DNA of 64,000 nt from Cycloclasticus sp. symbiont of Poecilosclerida sp. N (GCA_002101205.1 LWTM01000077.1:186001-250000), one strand, 5' to 3'. Positions 37,250-51,060 are shown, numbered from the stretch's first letter. Numbers and translations are program-made. Notes: generated from the letters alone by a model not told the origin.

Positions 37250-38016
37250 TTCATCCCACAGCCATTATTGATTCTGCCTCGAAGGTTGCTGCAGATGTAG
37301 AAATTGGCCCTTATACAGTTATTGGCGCGAATGTTTCAATTGATTCAGGAACGATTGTTGGGTCACATGTCACCATTAACGGTACGACGAGCATCGGGAA
37401 AAACAATCGTATTTATCAGTTTTCTTCTGTAGGAGAGGACCCTCAAGATAAAAAATATGTCGGTGAGAACTCGTATTTAGAAATTGGCGATAATAATGAA
37501 ATCCGTGAGTTCACAACGATTCATAGAGGGACTACTCAAGATAAAAACATTACGATCATTGGAAGCAATAACTTATTAATGGCGTATACGCATGTCGCCC
37601 ATGACTGCGTAATTGCCGACGATGTTATTCTAGCTAATGCGGCCTCGTTAGGCGGGCATGTGCATGTTGGAAATAATGTAATTTTAGGTGGGTTTTCTAT
37701 CGTCCATCAATTTTGTCATTTGGGCGATCATTGTTTTTCTGCTATGGGCAGCGCAATCAGTAAAGATGTACCGCCATTCGTAACGGTAGGCGGCAGGCCT
37801 ACAAAGCCTCATGGCATTAACTCTGTCGGTTTGGAACGCCGTGGGTTTTCTAAGGATGCGATTTTACAGATTAAGCGAGCCTATAAAATTTTGTATAAGT
37901 CTGGGTTGAAGTTAGCAGATGCTACTAATGAATTAACAGCTGTTTCAAAAGAACAACCAGAGTTAGCTCTTATGGTTGAATTCTTGCAAAACTCAAGTCG
38001 AAGCATTTTACGATAA
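37246..38016 (+). CDS. lpxA: UDP-N-acetylglucosamine acyltransferase
   Basis: LpxA starts lipid A synthesis. I chose the ATG at 37246 (MIHPTAIIDSASKVA), which overlaps the fabZ stop as ATGA and gives 256 residues (E. coli 262). The ORF track's upstream start adds eight residues inside fabZ. Hexapeptide beta-helix repeats fill the first two thirds, including EFTTIHRGT and the catalytic histidine in YTHVAHDCVI. GGFSIVHQFCHLG and the C-terminal helical domain are normal. Confidence 0.97.
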   Translation: MIHPTAIIDSASKVAADVEIGPYTVIGANVSIDSGTIVGSHVTINGTTSIGKNNRIYQFSSVGEDPQDKKYVGENSYLEIGDNNEIREFTTIHRGTTQDKNITIIGSNNLLMAYTHVAHDCVIADDVILANAASLGGHVHVGNNVILGGFSIVHQFCHLGDHCFSAMGSAISKDVPPFVTVGGRPTKPHGINSVGLERRGFSKDAILQIKRAYKILYKSGLKLADATNELTAVSKEQPELALMVEFLQNSSRSILR

Positions 38017-38119
38017 TTTTCTATGGGGGGGATATCTAAAGCGTCTTTTAAGCCCCTACTTGTTGATGTTTGATAAACAATAAAATAGGTCGACCACTAT
38101 CAATAAGCCTGTAAAAATT

Positions 38120-39256
38120 ATGATGGTTGCTGGTGAGCATTCAGGAGATATTCTGGGTGTTTGCTTAATGAAACGCCTGAAAGAATATTACCCGAATATT
38201 GTGTTTGCAGGGATTGGCGGGCAGCGGATGGAGTCTGAGGGCTTTATATCCTATTACCCAATGTCCAAGCTTTCAGTGTTTGGTCTATTTGAAGTGCTTA
38301 AACATTTGCCAGAACTTTTAGGGATACGGCGGAACCTGAGAAAGAGTATTTTGCATGAAAATCCAGATGTTTTTATAGGAATAGATGCGCCTGACTTTAA
38401 TTTAAAGCTTGAAAATGACCTTTATCAAAAAGGTATTAAGACTGTGCATTACGTGAGCCCAACGGTTTGGGCTTGGCGCCCTAAAAGAATAAAAAAACTA
38501 ATTAATTCGCTTAACGCGCTATTATGTATTTTCCCGTTCGAGGAAGAATACTTTAAAAATACGCCTGTACCCGCTCATTTTATTGGCCACCCATTGGCTG
38601 ACGAATATGAAGATCATGAAGGGACGTTATCAGCGAGAAAAGAGTTGTTAATTAATCCTGAGGCACCCGTTCTTACGATGATGCCAGGCAGTCGCCTTGG
38701 AGAGCTGGAACGGCATAGTTTGATTTTTCTTGAAACCGCGCAACGTTGTTCGAATGAAATTACAGGACTTAAAGTTCTTGTACCTTTACCAGATAGTGCG
38801 GCGGTTGAAGTTTTCCGCAATATATATGAGCAATCGGGGATAAAGTTAGATCTAGAAATAAAGGAAATGGCAGGTAAAACTATGATTGCAGCATCCGATA
38901 TGGTGTTGGTTGCATCTGGCACAGCAACACTTGAAGCGATGTTGCTTAAAAAGCCAATGGTTGTAGCTTATAAATTATCGGCGCTAACAACATGGGTCTT
39001 TAGAGCGTTTGATTTACTAAAGGCCCCTTATGTATCGATGCCTAATTTAATAGCCGGAAAAGGCTTGGTAAAAGAATACTTGCATGAGGAAATGACGACC
39101 GAGGCATTAACAAAAGAATTACTACGGTTACACCAGACGCCCGAAGCGGTGCGAAGTATGGAGAAGGAATTCACAAAAATGGCAACAAAACTAACACGCG
39201 ACGCTAGTACTCAGGCGGCAAAGATTGTTATTCGCATTATTGAAGGTGAAAATTAG
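38120..39256 (+). CDS. lpxB: Lipid A disaccharide synthase
   Basis: LpxB joins lipid X and UDP-diacylglucosamine. From the ATG at 38120 there are 378 residues (E. coli 382) beginning MMVAGEHSGDILG, so the first beta strand normally preceding VAGE is truncated. In-frame codons upstream (NKPVKI) restore it but contain no ATG, GTG or TTG before a stop; an ATC at 38099 is the only rare candidate. Conserved regions are GIGGQRMESEG, YVSPTVWAWRPKRIK, PGSRLGELERH and VASGTATLEAMLLKKPMVVAYK. The gene is otherwise intact. Confidence 0.93.
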   Translation: MMVAGEHSGDILGVCLMKRLKEYYPNIVFAGIGGQRMESEGFISYYPMSKLSVFGLFEVLKHLPELLGIRRNLRKSILHENPDVFIGIDAPDFNLKLENDLYQKGIKTVHYVSPTVWAWRPKRIKKLINSLNALLCIFPFEEEYFKNTPVPAHFIGHPLADEYEDHEGTLSARKELLINPEAPVLTMMPGSRLGELERHSLIFLETAQRCSNEITGLKVLVPLPDSAAVEVFRNIYEQSGIKLDLEIKEMAGKTMIAASDMVLVASGTATLEAMLLKKPMVVAYKLSALTTWVFRAFDLLKAPYVSMPNLIAGKGLVKEYLHEEMTTEALTKELLRLHQTPEAVRSMEKEFTKMATKLTRDASTQAAKIVIRIIEGEN

Positions 39257-39258
39257 TA

Positions 39259-39825
39259 ATGAAGCAGCTTATTGTCGGCTTAGATGAAGTTGGTCGCGGC
39301 TGTATAGCTGGGCCTGTCGTTGCTGCGGCAGTTATTCTTGATAGCGACAAGCCCATCAGTGGTTTGATGGATTCAAAAAAATTATCTGAAAAAAAACGAG
39401 GCGAACTGTCTTCAATAATTATAAAGTATGCGAAAGATTGGTCTATTGGCCGCGCTGAAGCGTCTGAAATTGACGAAATTAACATTCTGCAAGCAAGTCT
39501 GTTAGCGATGAAAAGAGCCTTTGACGGTCTAACCGTCAGTGCTAACTTTGCTCAAGTTGACGGCACTTTTTATCCCGATATACGGGTTCCTGGAGAATGC
39601 ATAAAAGGAGGGGATAATTTGATTGCAGAAATTTCAGCCGCTTCAATTATAGCGAAGGTATACAGGGATGAACATATGGCGCTTCTTGATGTTCTAAATC
39701 CAGGTTATGAATTGTCTAAACATATGGGCTATCCCACGCCAGCGCATAAAAAGCACATTATGAATAAAGGTGTAACAGAAATATATCGCCAGTCTTTTGC
39801 TCCGGTGAAGCAGTTGTCATTATGA
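39259..39825 (+). CDS. rnhB: Ribonuclease HII
   Basis: RNase HII removes ribonucleotides from DNA. 188 residues (E. coli 198). The active-site segment is GLDEVGRGCIAGPVVAAAVIL, with D and E metal ligands. DSKKLSEKKR, the third acidic site in AQVDGTFYPD, and AEISAASIIAKVYRDEHM follow. It sits two bases after lpxB and overlaps the dnaE start by four bases. Confidence 0.97.
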   Translation: MKQLIVGLDEVGRGCIAGPVVAAAVILDSDKPISGLMDSKKLSEKKRGELSSIIIKYAKDWSIGRAEASEIDEINILQASLLAMKRAFDGLTVSANFAQVDGTFYPDIRVPGECIKGGDNLIAEISAASIIAKVYRDEHMALLDVLNPGYELSKHMGYPTPAHKKHIMNKGVTEIYRQSFAPVKQLSL

Positions 39826-42800
39826 ACTCGGGCGTAAAATTCATACACCTTAGGAACCACACGGAGTACTCCCTGGTTGATGGCATTATTCGTGTAAAAC
39901 CTTTGGTCAAGCACGCAATTAAGTTATCCATGCCAGCGATAGCGGTAACGGACCAATCAAATTTGTTTGCAGCTGTTAAGTTTTATCGTGCGGCTATAGA
40001 GTCTGGGGTGAAACCCATTATTGGCGCTGATGTACTTGTGCGCGACTGTGCTGATCAAAAAGGCCATTTTATTGTGACCTTGCTTGCCCAGAACAAAGAA
40101 GGATATCTTGGCCTCTGTGAGTTGCTATCGGATGCCTATATCAATGGCCAAGAAAAAGGGGTCCCTTACCTAAGCAGTGAAAAAATACGGAATAGAAATG
40201 CTGGTTTAATCGTACTGTCCGGCTGCCTAGATGGTTTGTTTTCAGAACTATTGAGAAGTAATGATTCAGAGTTAATAGAAAGTTCTATACGGGCTTGGCG
40301 GGATTCATTTGGCGACCGTTTTTATCTTGAAGTGCAACGCGTTGGTAAACCAGGGGAGGAACAATTCATTCACGGCTTGGTCGAGTTAGCGATAGAGCAT
40401 CAAATCCCTATCGTAGCGACAAATGGGTCATGTTTTATAACACAAGATGAGTTTACCGCGCATGAAGCCCGCGTATGTATAAATCAAGGCCGCGTTCTGT
40501 CGGATACTCGGCGTGTAAAAACGCATACAAAGCAGCATTATGTAAAAAGTCAAGAAGAGATGCTAGAGCTGTTTTCTGACTTGCCAGAAGCGTTAGAAAA
40601 CTCTGTGGAGATTGCGAAACGTTGCAATATTAAACTCAGTTTAGGTGATAATTTCTTGCCAAATTTCCCCGTTACAGAAGGTATGACAACGGATGAATAC
40701 TTCATTGATTTAGCGCAAAAGGGTTTAGAAAAACGCATTGAAGAAACATCGCAAAGAATCAACTTTGATGTCGAAAAGCGTGAAAGCTACCAAGCTAGAT
40801 TAAACCGTGAACTCGATGTTATTTGTCAGATGGGTTTTCCAGGTTATTTTTTGATTGTTGCTGACTTTATTCAATGGGCGAAGAACAATGGTGTGCCAGT
40901 AGGTCCTGGGCGTGGCTCAGGCGCAGGTTCAATTGTGGCTTATGCGATGAGAATCACGGATTTAGACCCAATGGAGTTTGATCTTTTGTTTGAGCGCTTC
41001 TTAAATCCAGAACGTGTTTCGATGCCTGACTTTGACGTCGACTTTTGCATGGATGGCCGCGATAAGGTGATCGACTATGTTGGCAACCGCTATGGGAGAG
41101 AGAAGGTTTCGCAGATCATCACCTACGGCAGTATGACGGCGAAAGCGGTTATTCGCGATGTGGGGCGTGTTTTGGGTCATCCATACGGGTTTGTTGACCG
41201 CTTAGCTAAAACAGTTCCTTTTGAAATAGGTATGACACTAACCAAGGCGCTCGATGAGAGCCCTGACTTATTAGAAGCCTATAAAGAAGAGGAAGAGGTT
41301 CGTGAGTTAATAGATTTAGCTATGCAGCTTGAAGGTATTACTCGAAATGCCGGAAAACACGCAGGTGGTGTTGTTATTTCACCCAGTAAGTTGACTGATT
41401 TTTCACCGCTATATTGTGAACAAGGCGGCGAGAATTTAGTCACACAGTTTGATAAAGACGATATTGAAGCTGTTGGTTTGGTTAAGTTCGACTTTCTAGG
41501 TCTACGAACACTAACCATTATTGATTGGGCGCTACAAAATATTAATCAGCGTATGGCAGTGGAAGAAAAGCCACTTGTCGATATTGACACGCTTCCTAGA
41601 GATGACAAAAAAACTTATGAGCTATTAAAAAATTGCGCGACAACGGCGGTCTTTCAGCTTGAATCCAGAGGGATGAAAGACTTAATTCGTCGTTTGCGAC
41701 CTGACTCCTTTAAAGATATTATTGCTTTAGTGGCACTGTTTAGGCCGGGGCCTTTGCAGTCAGGCATGGTTGATGACTACATTAATGTAAAGCATGGACG
41801 TAAAAAAGCGAAATATACGCATCCCGCATTGGTGCCGATTTTAGAGCCAACAAACGGCGTTATCCTGTACCAAGAGCAAGTGATGCAGATAGCCCAAGAT
41901 TTAGCTGGTTATAACTTAGGTACGGCAGATTTATTACGCCGAGCAATGGGCAAAAAGAAGCCTGAAGAAATGGCCAAGCAACGCGAAATGTTCACCACAG
42001 GTGCTGTTTCGAACGGTGTTAAAGAAAAGATTGCCACTCATATTTTTGACTTAATGGAGAAATTTGCTGGCTATGGCTTTAATAAGTCGCATTCAGCAGC
42101 CTATGCTCTCATTGCGTACCAAACCGCTTGGTTGAAAGCGCATTACCCCTCACAATTCATGGCAGCCGTGCTTTCATCAGATATGGATAATACCGATAAA
42201 GTCGTGGTGCTTATTGATGAATGTCGCGGCATGGGTTTGAAGGTTTTGCCGCCCGACATTAATTCATCAGCGTACCGCTTTACAACGAATGAAGCAGGAC
42301 AAATAATTTATGGCTTGGGGGCTATTAAAGGCGTCGGTGAAGCCGCGATTGAGTCAATTATTGAGCAACGCGTAGAGGGTAAATACAAAAATCACGAAGA
42401 CCTTGTTCGAAGGATTGATTTAAGAAAAGCCAACCGACGTGTGCAAGAAGCGCTTATTAAATCAGGTTCTTTTGATTGTTTTGATGAAAATAGGGCGAAC
42501 TTAATGGAAGAGTTGCCTAATGTCCTGCAAATAGTTGAGCAACATAATAAGAGCGAGACAGCGGGTCAAAATGACTTATTTGGTTTGGCTTTCGTCAAAG
42601 CGCCACAAAAACCATCTAAACTAATTATTGAACCCTGGCCGGAGCAGGAGCGTCTTAAAGCCGAGAAAACAACATTAGGCTTGTACTTAACAGGGCATCC
42701 ATTTGATTTGGTCAGAGAAGAAATGCAACCCATCACTTCAGGGAAACTTCTGACCCTACAGGAAATGGAACTGCCCTCCTTTGGTGGGCAATACCGGCGC

Positions 42801-43319
42801 GCCAAAGGAAAACGCGTCACAGTTGCAGGTCTAGTGATTGAGGTAAAAACCAGAGCAACGAAAAAAGGCTCGAAAATAGTTACCGTTATATTAGATGATG
42901 CTAGCGCTCGGATGGAAGCGGTTGCATATGCTGAGGTGTTTGAGAGCTATAGAGAACAATTAGTGAGCGAGCAGATAGTCGTTATCGTAGGCTCTATCGC
43001 ATTCGATGATTTTGCGGGTCAAAATAGAATAACGATTGAGTCGGTTTTTTCTGTTGAGAAAGCCAGAGAAAAGTTTTCAAAGGGCTTGTTAATAAACATT
43101 AATTGCAGTGTTGTTAACCACGTTGGTGAAATTAATCAGCTTCAACAGGTTCTTCAAAAGTATAGAGGTGGAGATTGTCCAGTTAAAATAAAAGTCAATC
43201 TTGAAGGTGCTTCATCGGCTTTAAAGCTACCAAATGAGTGGCGTATCTCGCCCAAGGATTTATTGTTAAAAGAATTTGAAAAAACCTTACCTAATCAGAA
43301 AATCACCATTAGCTATTGA
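39822..43319 (+). CDS. dnaE: DNA polymerase III alpha subunit
   Basis: The replicative polymerase. It has 1165 residues (E. coli 1160). The N-terminal PHP domain starts FIHLRNHTEYSLVDGIIRV. The palm has GPGRGSGAGSIVAYAMRITDLDP and the catalytic aspartates in MPDFDVDFCMDGRDKVIDYV. Later come GGVVISPSKL, FRPGPLQSGMVDDYI, the fingers region (YQEQVMQIAQDLAGYNLGTADLLRRAMGKKK) and GFNKSHSAAYALIAYQTAWLKAHYP. The C-terminal OB domain is VTVAGLVIEVKTRATKKGSKIVTV. Confidence 0.98.
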   Translation: MNSGVKFIHLRNHTEYSLVDGIIRVKPLVKHAIKLSMPAIAVTDQSNLFAAVKFYRAAIESGVKPIIGADVLVRDCADQKGHFIVTLLAQNKEGYLGLCELLSDAYINGQEKGVPYLSSEKIRNRNAGLIVLSGCLDGLFSELLRSNDSELIESSIRAWRDSFGDRFYLEVQRVGKPGEEQFIHGLVELAIEHQIPIVATNGSCFITQDEFTAHEARVCINQGRVLSDTRRVKTHTKQHYVKSQEEMLELFSDLPEALENSVEIAKRCNIKLSLGDNFLPNFPVTEGMTTDEYFIDLAQKGLEKRIEETSQRINFDVEKRESYQARLNRELDVICQMGFPGYFLIVADFIQWAKNNGVPVGPGRGSGAGSIVAYAMRITDLDPMEFDLLFERFLNPERVSMPDFDVDFCMDGRDKVIDYVGNRYGREKVSQIITYGSMTAKAVIRDVGRVLGHPYGFVDRLAKTVPFEIGMTLTKALDESPDLLEAYKEEEEVRELIDLAMQLEGITRNAGKHAGGVVISPSKLTDFSPLYCEQGGENLVTQFDKDDIEAVGLVKFDFLGLRTLTIIDWALQNINQRMAVEEKPLVDIDTLPRDDKKTYELLKNCATTAVFQLESRGMKDLIRRLRPDSFKDIIALVALFRPGPLQSGMVDDYINVKHGRKKAKYTHPALVPILEPTNGVILYQEQVMQIAQDLAGYNLGTADLLRRAMGKKKPEEMAKQREMFTTGAVSNGVKEKIATHIFDLMEKFAGYGFNKSHSAAYALIAYQTAWLKAHYPSQFMAAVLSSDMDNTDKVVVLIDECRGMGLKVLPPDINSSAYRFTTNEAGQIIYGLGAIKGVGEAAIESIIEQRVEGKYKNHEDLVRRIDLRKANRRVQEALIKSGSFDCFDENRANLMEELPNVLQIVEQHNKSETAGQNDLFGLAFVKAPQKPSKLIIEPWPEQERLKAEKTTLGLYLTGHPFDLVREEMQPITSGKLLTLQEMELPSFGGQYRRAKGKRVTVAGLVIEVKTRATKKGSKIVTVILDDASARMEAVAYAEVFESYREQLVSEQIVVIVGSIAFDDFAGQNRITIESVFSVEKAREKFSKGLLININCSVVNHVGEINQLQQVLQKYRGGDCPVKIKVNLEGASSALKLPNEWRISPKDLLLKEFEKTLPNQKITISY

Positions 43320-43361
43320 TTACTACTGGCTGATTGTAGCCACTCACGATAAAATAAAAGT

Positions 43362-44321
43362 ATGAACCTAGATTATTTAGATTTTGAACAGCCTATTGTT
43401 GAACTTGAAGAAAAGCTCGAAGAGCTTAGACGTGTTGGTACCGACAATGAAATTGATATACAAAAAGAGATCGATAGACTAGATGAAAAAAGCCACTCAT
43501 TAACGGAATCAATCTTCGCCAAGTTAACTGATTGGCAAATATCAAAACTATCGCGTCACCCTAAACGGCCTTATTCACTTGATTATATCGACGGTGTATT
43601 CGAAGGCTTCATAGAACTTCATGGCGATAGGCATTATTCTGACGACGCTGCTATCGTTGGCGGTATGGCGAGATTAGATGATATGCCTGTTATGGTGATA
43701 GGCCATCAAAAAGGTCGTGATACAAAAGAGAAGCTCAAACGTAATTTCGGTATGCCAAGACCTGAAGGTTACCGAAAGGCGCTCCGTTTGATGCACATGG
43801 CAGAACGTTTTAACTTACCCATTATCACTTTTATTGATACACCAGGGGCTTATCCGGGCGTTGGTGCTGAGGAGCGGGGACAAAGCGAAGCGATTGCTAA
43901 AAACTTGTTTGAAATGTCTACGCTTAATACACCTATTATTAGCCTTGTAATTGGAGAAGGCGGTTCTGGTGGTGCTTTGGCGTTGGGAGTGTGTGATAAG
44001 CTTTTGTTACTGGAATACAGTACATATTCAGTTATCTCCCCTGAAGGTTGCGCTTCTATTTTATGGAAAAGCGCAGAGAAATCCTCTCAAGCAGCTGAGG
44101 CGATGGCGATTACGTCAAACAAGTTATTGAAAAATGGCCTGATTGATGGTGTCATTAAGGAACCATTAGGCGGCGCTCATAGAGACCTTACCTTTATGAA
44201 AGCTAAAATCAAAGAGACGCTATTAAAAGAAGTCGATAGCCTTAATTCAATGCCGCTTGATGATTTGTTAGCGAAACGTTACGAACGCCTTATGGCCTAC
44301 GGGAAATTCACTGAGGCTTAA
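43362..44321 (+). CDS. accA: Acetyl-CoA carboxylase carboxyltransferase subunit alpha
   Basis: AccA with AccD transfers the carboxyl group from biotin to acetyl-CoA. It has 319 residues, identical in length to E. coli. It begins [18 protein letters not shown] and contains [73 protein letters not shown] and [17 protein letters not shown]. It lies after dnaE as usual. accB and accC are 32 kb away. Confidence 0.98.
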   Translation: MNLDYLDFEQPIVELEEKLEELRRVGTDNEIDIQKEIDRLDEKSHSLTESIFAKLTDWQISKLSRHPKRPYSLDYIDGVFEGFIELHGDRHYSDDAAIVGGMARLDDMPVMVIGHQKGRDTKEKLKRNFGMPRPEGYRKALRLMHMAERFNLPIITFIDTPGAYPGVGAEERGQSEAIAKNLFEMSTLNTPIISLVIGEGGSGGALALGVCDKLLLLEYSTYSVISPEGCASILWKSAEKSSQAAEAMAITSNKLLKNGLIDGVIKEPLGGAHRDLTFMKAKIKETLLKEVDSLNSMPLDDLLAKRYERLMAYGKFTEA

Positions 44322-44346
44322 GCGGGTTAGTTATTAGGGTATTGAA

Positions 44347-45684
44347 TTGAGTGGATTAGTTGACAGTGTTAAGCAACAGCTAACATCGCTTCCTAACCTT
44401 AAAAAAGTTGTTGTTGCGTATAGCGGTGGAGTAGATTCTCACGTTTTACTGCATGGCTGTTCAAGTTTAATCCAAACATTTCCACATATTCACTTCCATG
44501 CGGTTTATATAAACCACGATTTGCACGACGACTCTGATAAATGGTGCTATCACTGCGAAAAGGTGAGTAAAACGCTTGATATTAACTTTACGAGTGTAAA
44601 GGTAGCGGTTGAAGTCCTCCGTGGTGATGGGCCTGAGCAAGCAGCACGCCACGCGCGGTACGATGCTTTGCAACACTTTATTGATGCTGACTCGGTATTA
44701 CTAACTGCTCAGCATCAAGACGACCAAGCGGAAACACTGATGCTTCAACTGTTAAGAGGAGCAGGTGTTAATGGCTTGGCGAGTATGCCTGCATTAAATG
44801 CGTTCGGCGAAGGGCAAATAGCGCGGCCATTATTAACGTTCACACAACAAGAAATAATGGATTATGCACTAGATCATCAGCTTAGTTGGGTAGAAGATCC
44901 AAGTAATCTGAATACATCTCTAGACAGGAATTTTTTGCGCCAACGTGTAATCCCCATTATTAAGGAAAGATGGCCTGCTTTTTCGAATACCACATCAAGA
45001 AGTGCTGTTCATTGTGCTGAAGCGTCATCTTTATTGGCGAAACAGGCGGCTAAATTTATCATGGAAGATGAAAAGGACGTCTTGCCTTTAGCTGCTGTTA
45101 ATTGTTTGGACGATGAGTTCCAACGACTGATTATTAGGCAATGGTTGGCGAACAATGGTGTCCGGATGCCATCACAGAAAGTACTTCACCAAATGCAGAA
45201 CGAGATAACGGACGAGCCTGCTTGTTCGGCCCTTATCGAATGGGCTGGCAATCAAGTTAGGTTGTTTGATGGGAGTTTCTTTTTATTGAAAAAACCAGAT
45301 AAGCCACAAAAGTTAAATGTTGCTGAGTGGGTCTGTGGTGACGTTGAGCTTGCAAATAATTTAGGGACGCTTTCTTTATCGGATAGTCAAATTGGTGGTC
45401 TTGATAAGGAAAAATGGAAACGGTCTAAAGTTACTATTCAGGCAAGGTCGGGGGGAGAGTGCATTAAACTCATTAACCGACAGGGTACCAAAAAACTTAA
45501 AAAACTCTTTTATGAGTATAAGGTCTTCCCTTGGGCTAGAGATCTTATCCCGTTAATTTATTTAGGCGATAAGTTAGCGGCGGTGGCTGATATATGGCTA
45601 GCAGAAGAGTTTGTAGCGGATAAAGATGGACAAGGCTATGAGATTCTCTGGCATCATCCTAATTTTAAAATCAGGCGGCAATAG
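44347..45684 (+). CDS. tilS: tRNA(Ile)-lysidine synthase
   Basis: TilS adds lysine to C34 of the AUA-reading tRNA-Ile. It has 445 residues, starting at a TTG after AGGG at normal distance. The PP-loop ATP site is VVAYSGGVDSHVLLH. Further family segments are AVYINHDLHDDSDKWCYHCE, AARHARYDAL, LLTAQHQDDQAETLMLQLLRGAGVNGLASMP and WVEDPSNLNTSLDRNFLRQRVIP. The C-terminal substrate-recognition domain is intact. Confidence 0.96.
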   Translation: MSGLVDSVKQQLTSLPNLKKVVVAYSGGVDSHVLLHGCSSLIQTFPHIHFHAVYINHDLHDDSDKWCYHCEKVSKTLDINFTSVKVAVEVLRGDGPEQAARHARYDALQHFIDADSVLLTAQHQDDQAETLMLQLLRGAGVNGLASMPALNAFGEGQIARPLLTFTQQEIMDYALDHQLSWVEDPSNLNTSLDRNFLRQRVIPIIKERWPAFSNTTSRSAVHCAEASSLLAKQAAKFIMEDEKDVLPLAAVNCLDDEFQRLIIRQWLANNGVRMPSQKVLHQMQNEITDEPACSALIEWAGNQVRLFDGSFFLLKKPDKPQKLNVAEWVCGDVELANNLGTLSLSDSQIGGLDKEKWKRSKVTIQARSGGECIKLINRQGTKKLKKLFYEYKVFPWARDLIPLIYLGDKLAAVADIWLAEEFVADKDGQGYEILWHHPNFKIRRQ

Positions 45685-45740
45685 AATTTCCAGCTGCCAT
45701 TTTTATGTCTACAGGCTCACTTATAGGTAATCGATTCGCG

Positions 45741-45746
45741 TATAAT
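45741..45746 (+). promoter_or_regulatory. Candidate -10 of the pyrG promoter
   Basis: A perfect TATAAT lies 35 bases before the pyrG start in the 97-base tilS-pyrG spacer. The -35 region is weak (TTATAG-like), so this is a moderate candidate for the start of the pyrG-kdsA transcription unit. Confidence 0.45.
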
Positions 45747-45775
45747 GTCTAGGATTTAATTCTTACTTCATTTAG

Positions 45776-47421
<1,646 letters not shown>

Positions 47422-47422
<1 letters not shown>

Positions 47423-48255
47423 TGAAGCTATGTGGTTTTGACGTTGGTATAGACCAACCTTTCTTTTTAATCGCTGGAACCTGTGTTGTTGAAAGTGAGC
47501 AAATGACTATTGATACTGCGGGCGCACTGAAAGAAATGACGGCCGATTTGGGCATTCCTTTTATTTATAAATCATCCTTTGATAAAGCAAACCGCTCATC
47601 GGTGGATAGTTTTAGAGGTCCTGGTATGGAAGAGGGTTTACGAGTACTACAGGCAGTTAAAGATCAGCTGGCTGTGCCAGTGATCACTGATGTACATGAA
47701 GACACTCCGATGGATGAAGTAGCTTCGGTTGTCGATGTGTTACAAACACCTGCCTTTTTGTGCCGTCAAACGAATTACATTACGCGAGTCGCTGAAACAG
47801 GCTTGCCAGTAAATATCAAAAAAGGGCAGTTTTTAGCGCCTTGGGATATGAAGCACGTTGTGAATAAAGCGCGTGCAACCGGTAATCAAAATATAATGGT
47901 GTGTGAACGAGGGGTCTGTTTCGGTTATAACAACCTCGTATCAGATATGCGCTCATTAGCGGTCATGCGTGAAACAAATGCGCCAGTTGTTTTTGATGCA
48001 ACTCACTCAGTTCAATTGCCGGGTGGGCAGGGCAGTTCATCAGGCGGACAACGTGAATTTGTGCCTACTTTAGCGAGAGCAGCAATAGCAGCTGGTGTCT
48101 CGGGTGTGTTTATGGAAACGCACCCTAATCCTGAAGAAGCTTTGAGTGACGGGCCTAACTCAGTTCCTTTAGGGAAAATGAAACAGCTGCTTAGTATTAT
48201 GAAAACAATTGATAGCGCCGTTAAGCAAGCCGGCTTTATAGAAGAAAACTTTTAA
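47422..48255 (+). CDS. kdsA: 3-deoxy-8-phosphooctulonate synthase
   Basis: KdsA makes Kdo-8-phosphate from arabinose-5-phosphate and PEP for the LPS inner core. It has 277 residues (E. coli 284). Typical parts are [67 protein letters not shown] and [12 protein letters not shown]. The pyrG-kdsA-eno order is conserved in gammaproteobacteria. Confidence 0.98.
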
Positions 48256-48278
48256 ACTTACACTTGTTACTGGCTTAA

Positions 48279-49862
<1,584 letters not shown>

Positions 49863-49876
<14 letters not shown>

Positions 49877-50582
49877 GGCAGCGAAAATTTGGTGTGTTGT
49901 GCCTGCTGCTGGTGTCGGTTCTCGATTTGGTGAAAAGCGACCTAAACAATACCTACCTTTTCGTGCGTCAACGATTATTGATGTCACGATTGAACGTTTA
50001 TCGGCGTGCCAGGAAATTGAAAAAATCATCGTGTGCACTCACCCCGATGACAGTTTCTCAAGCCAAAGTTCTTATGTTGACAACCCTAAAGTAGAAGTAA
50101 CGGCGGGTGGCTTAAAAAGAGCGGACTCTGTTTTAAATGGCATACATTTTATTAAACAGCAAGCTGACGATAATGACTGGGTTTTAGTGCACGATGCCGT
50201 TAGACCCTGTGTTAGTTTGAGCGATATTGAGAAATTAATTAATACCACGCTACAGACGGACGTAGGCGGCATATTGGCGAAACCCATTCATAATACGGTG
50301 AAAGATGTAAACGGTGCTCTGGTTACAAAAACACTTGATAGATCAAGTTTATGGCATGCGCTGACGCCACAAATATTCAAATTAGTTGATTTAGAAAAAG
50401 CATTATTAGCGGCCAAAAAAATAGATGCAATTATCACAGATGAGGCGAGTGCCATTGAGCAGATAGGTATTAAAGTGCAAATCGTTGAAGGGCGCTCTGA
50501 TAATATAAAGGTAACGGTGCCGTCTGACTTAGCACTTGCAAATTTTTATATAAATCAACAAGAGCAATCAGAATGCGAATAG
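49863..50582 (+). CDS. ispD: 2-C-methyl-D-erythritol 4-phosphate cytidylyltransferase
   Basis: IspD makes CDP-ME in the MEP isoprenoid pathway. I chose the tandem ATGATG at 49863 (MMKNKAAKIWCVVPAAGVGSRFG), giving 239 residues (E. coli 236). The ORF-track start lies 13 codons inside ftsB. The nucleotide-binding AAGVGSRFGEKRPKQYLPF, the VLVHDAVRPCV motif and TDEASAIEQIG are present. The 3' end overlaps ispF. Confidence 0.97.
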
Positions 50583-51049
50583 GCCACGGTTATGATGCTC
50601 ACCGCTTCGAAGAAAATAAACCTTTGGTCCTTGGTGGCGTTAAGATTCCGTATGACTTCGGTTTGCTTGCGCACTCAGATGGAGATGTCGTTTTGCATGC
50701 CCTATGCGATGGTTTACTTGGGGCTATTGGACGAGGCGATATTGGACAACATTTTCCTGATAATAAAAATGAATATGCCAATATTGATAGTCGCATTTTG
50801 TTACGAAATGTATGGGCGTTGGTCGCAAATCTGGGTTATGAAATAGGTAATATTGATCTAACTATTATTGCTCAAGAACCAAAACTGTCAGCACACTTAG
50901 CTAAAATGTCGGATTTGATTGCAGAAGATTTAAATTGCGATCAATCTCAAGTTAATATTAAGGCAACAACGACCGAAGGCATGGGCTTTGCTGGACGAAA
51001 AGAAGGCATAGAAACGCACGCCGTTTTACTAATAAAGCGCAAAGCTTAA
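50573..51049 (+). CDS. ispF: 2-C-methyl-D-erythritol 2,4-cyclodiphosphate synthase
   Basis: IspF cyclises CDP-ME-2-phosphate. It has 158 residues (E. coli 159). The zinc ligands are in MRIGHGYDAHRFEE and LAHSDGDVVLHALCDGLLGAIGRGDIG. HFPD, TIIAQEPKLSAHL and ATTTEGMGFAGRKEGIETHAV complete the family pattern. It overlaps ispD by 10 bases and precedes truD. Confidence 0.98.
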   Translation: MRIGHGYDAHRFEENKPLVLGGVKIPYDFGLLAHSDGDVVLHALCDGLLGAIGRGDIGQHFPDNKNEYANIDSRILLRNVWALVANLGYEIGNIDLTIIAQEPKLSAHLAKMSDLIAEDLNCDQSQVNIKATTTEGMGFAGRKEGIETHAVLLIKRKA

Positions 51050-51060
51050 TTCCGAGAATA

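Noticed and set aside
43080-45700. Small minus-strand ORFs inside dnaE, tilS and neighbouring core genes
   Set aside because: They are shadows of well-supported genes with no ribosome sites or family motifs of their own.
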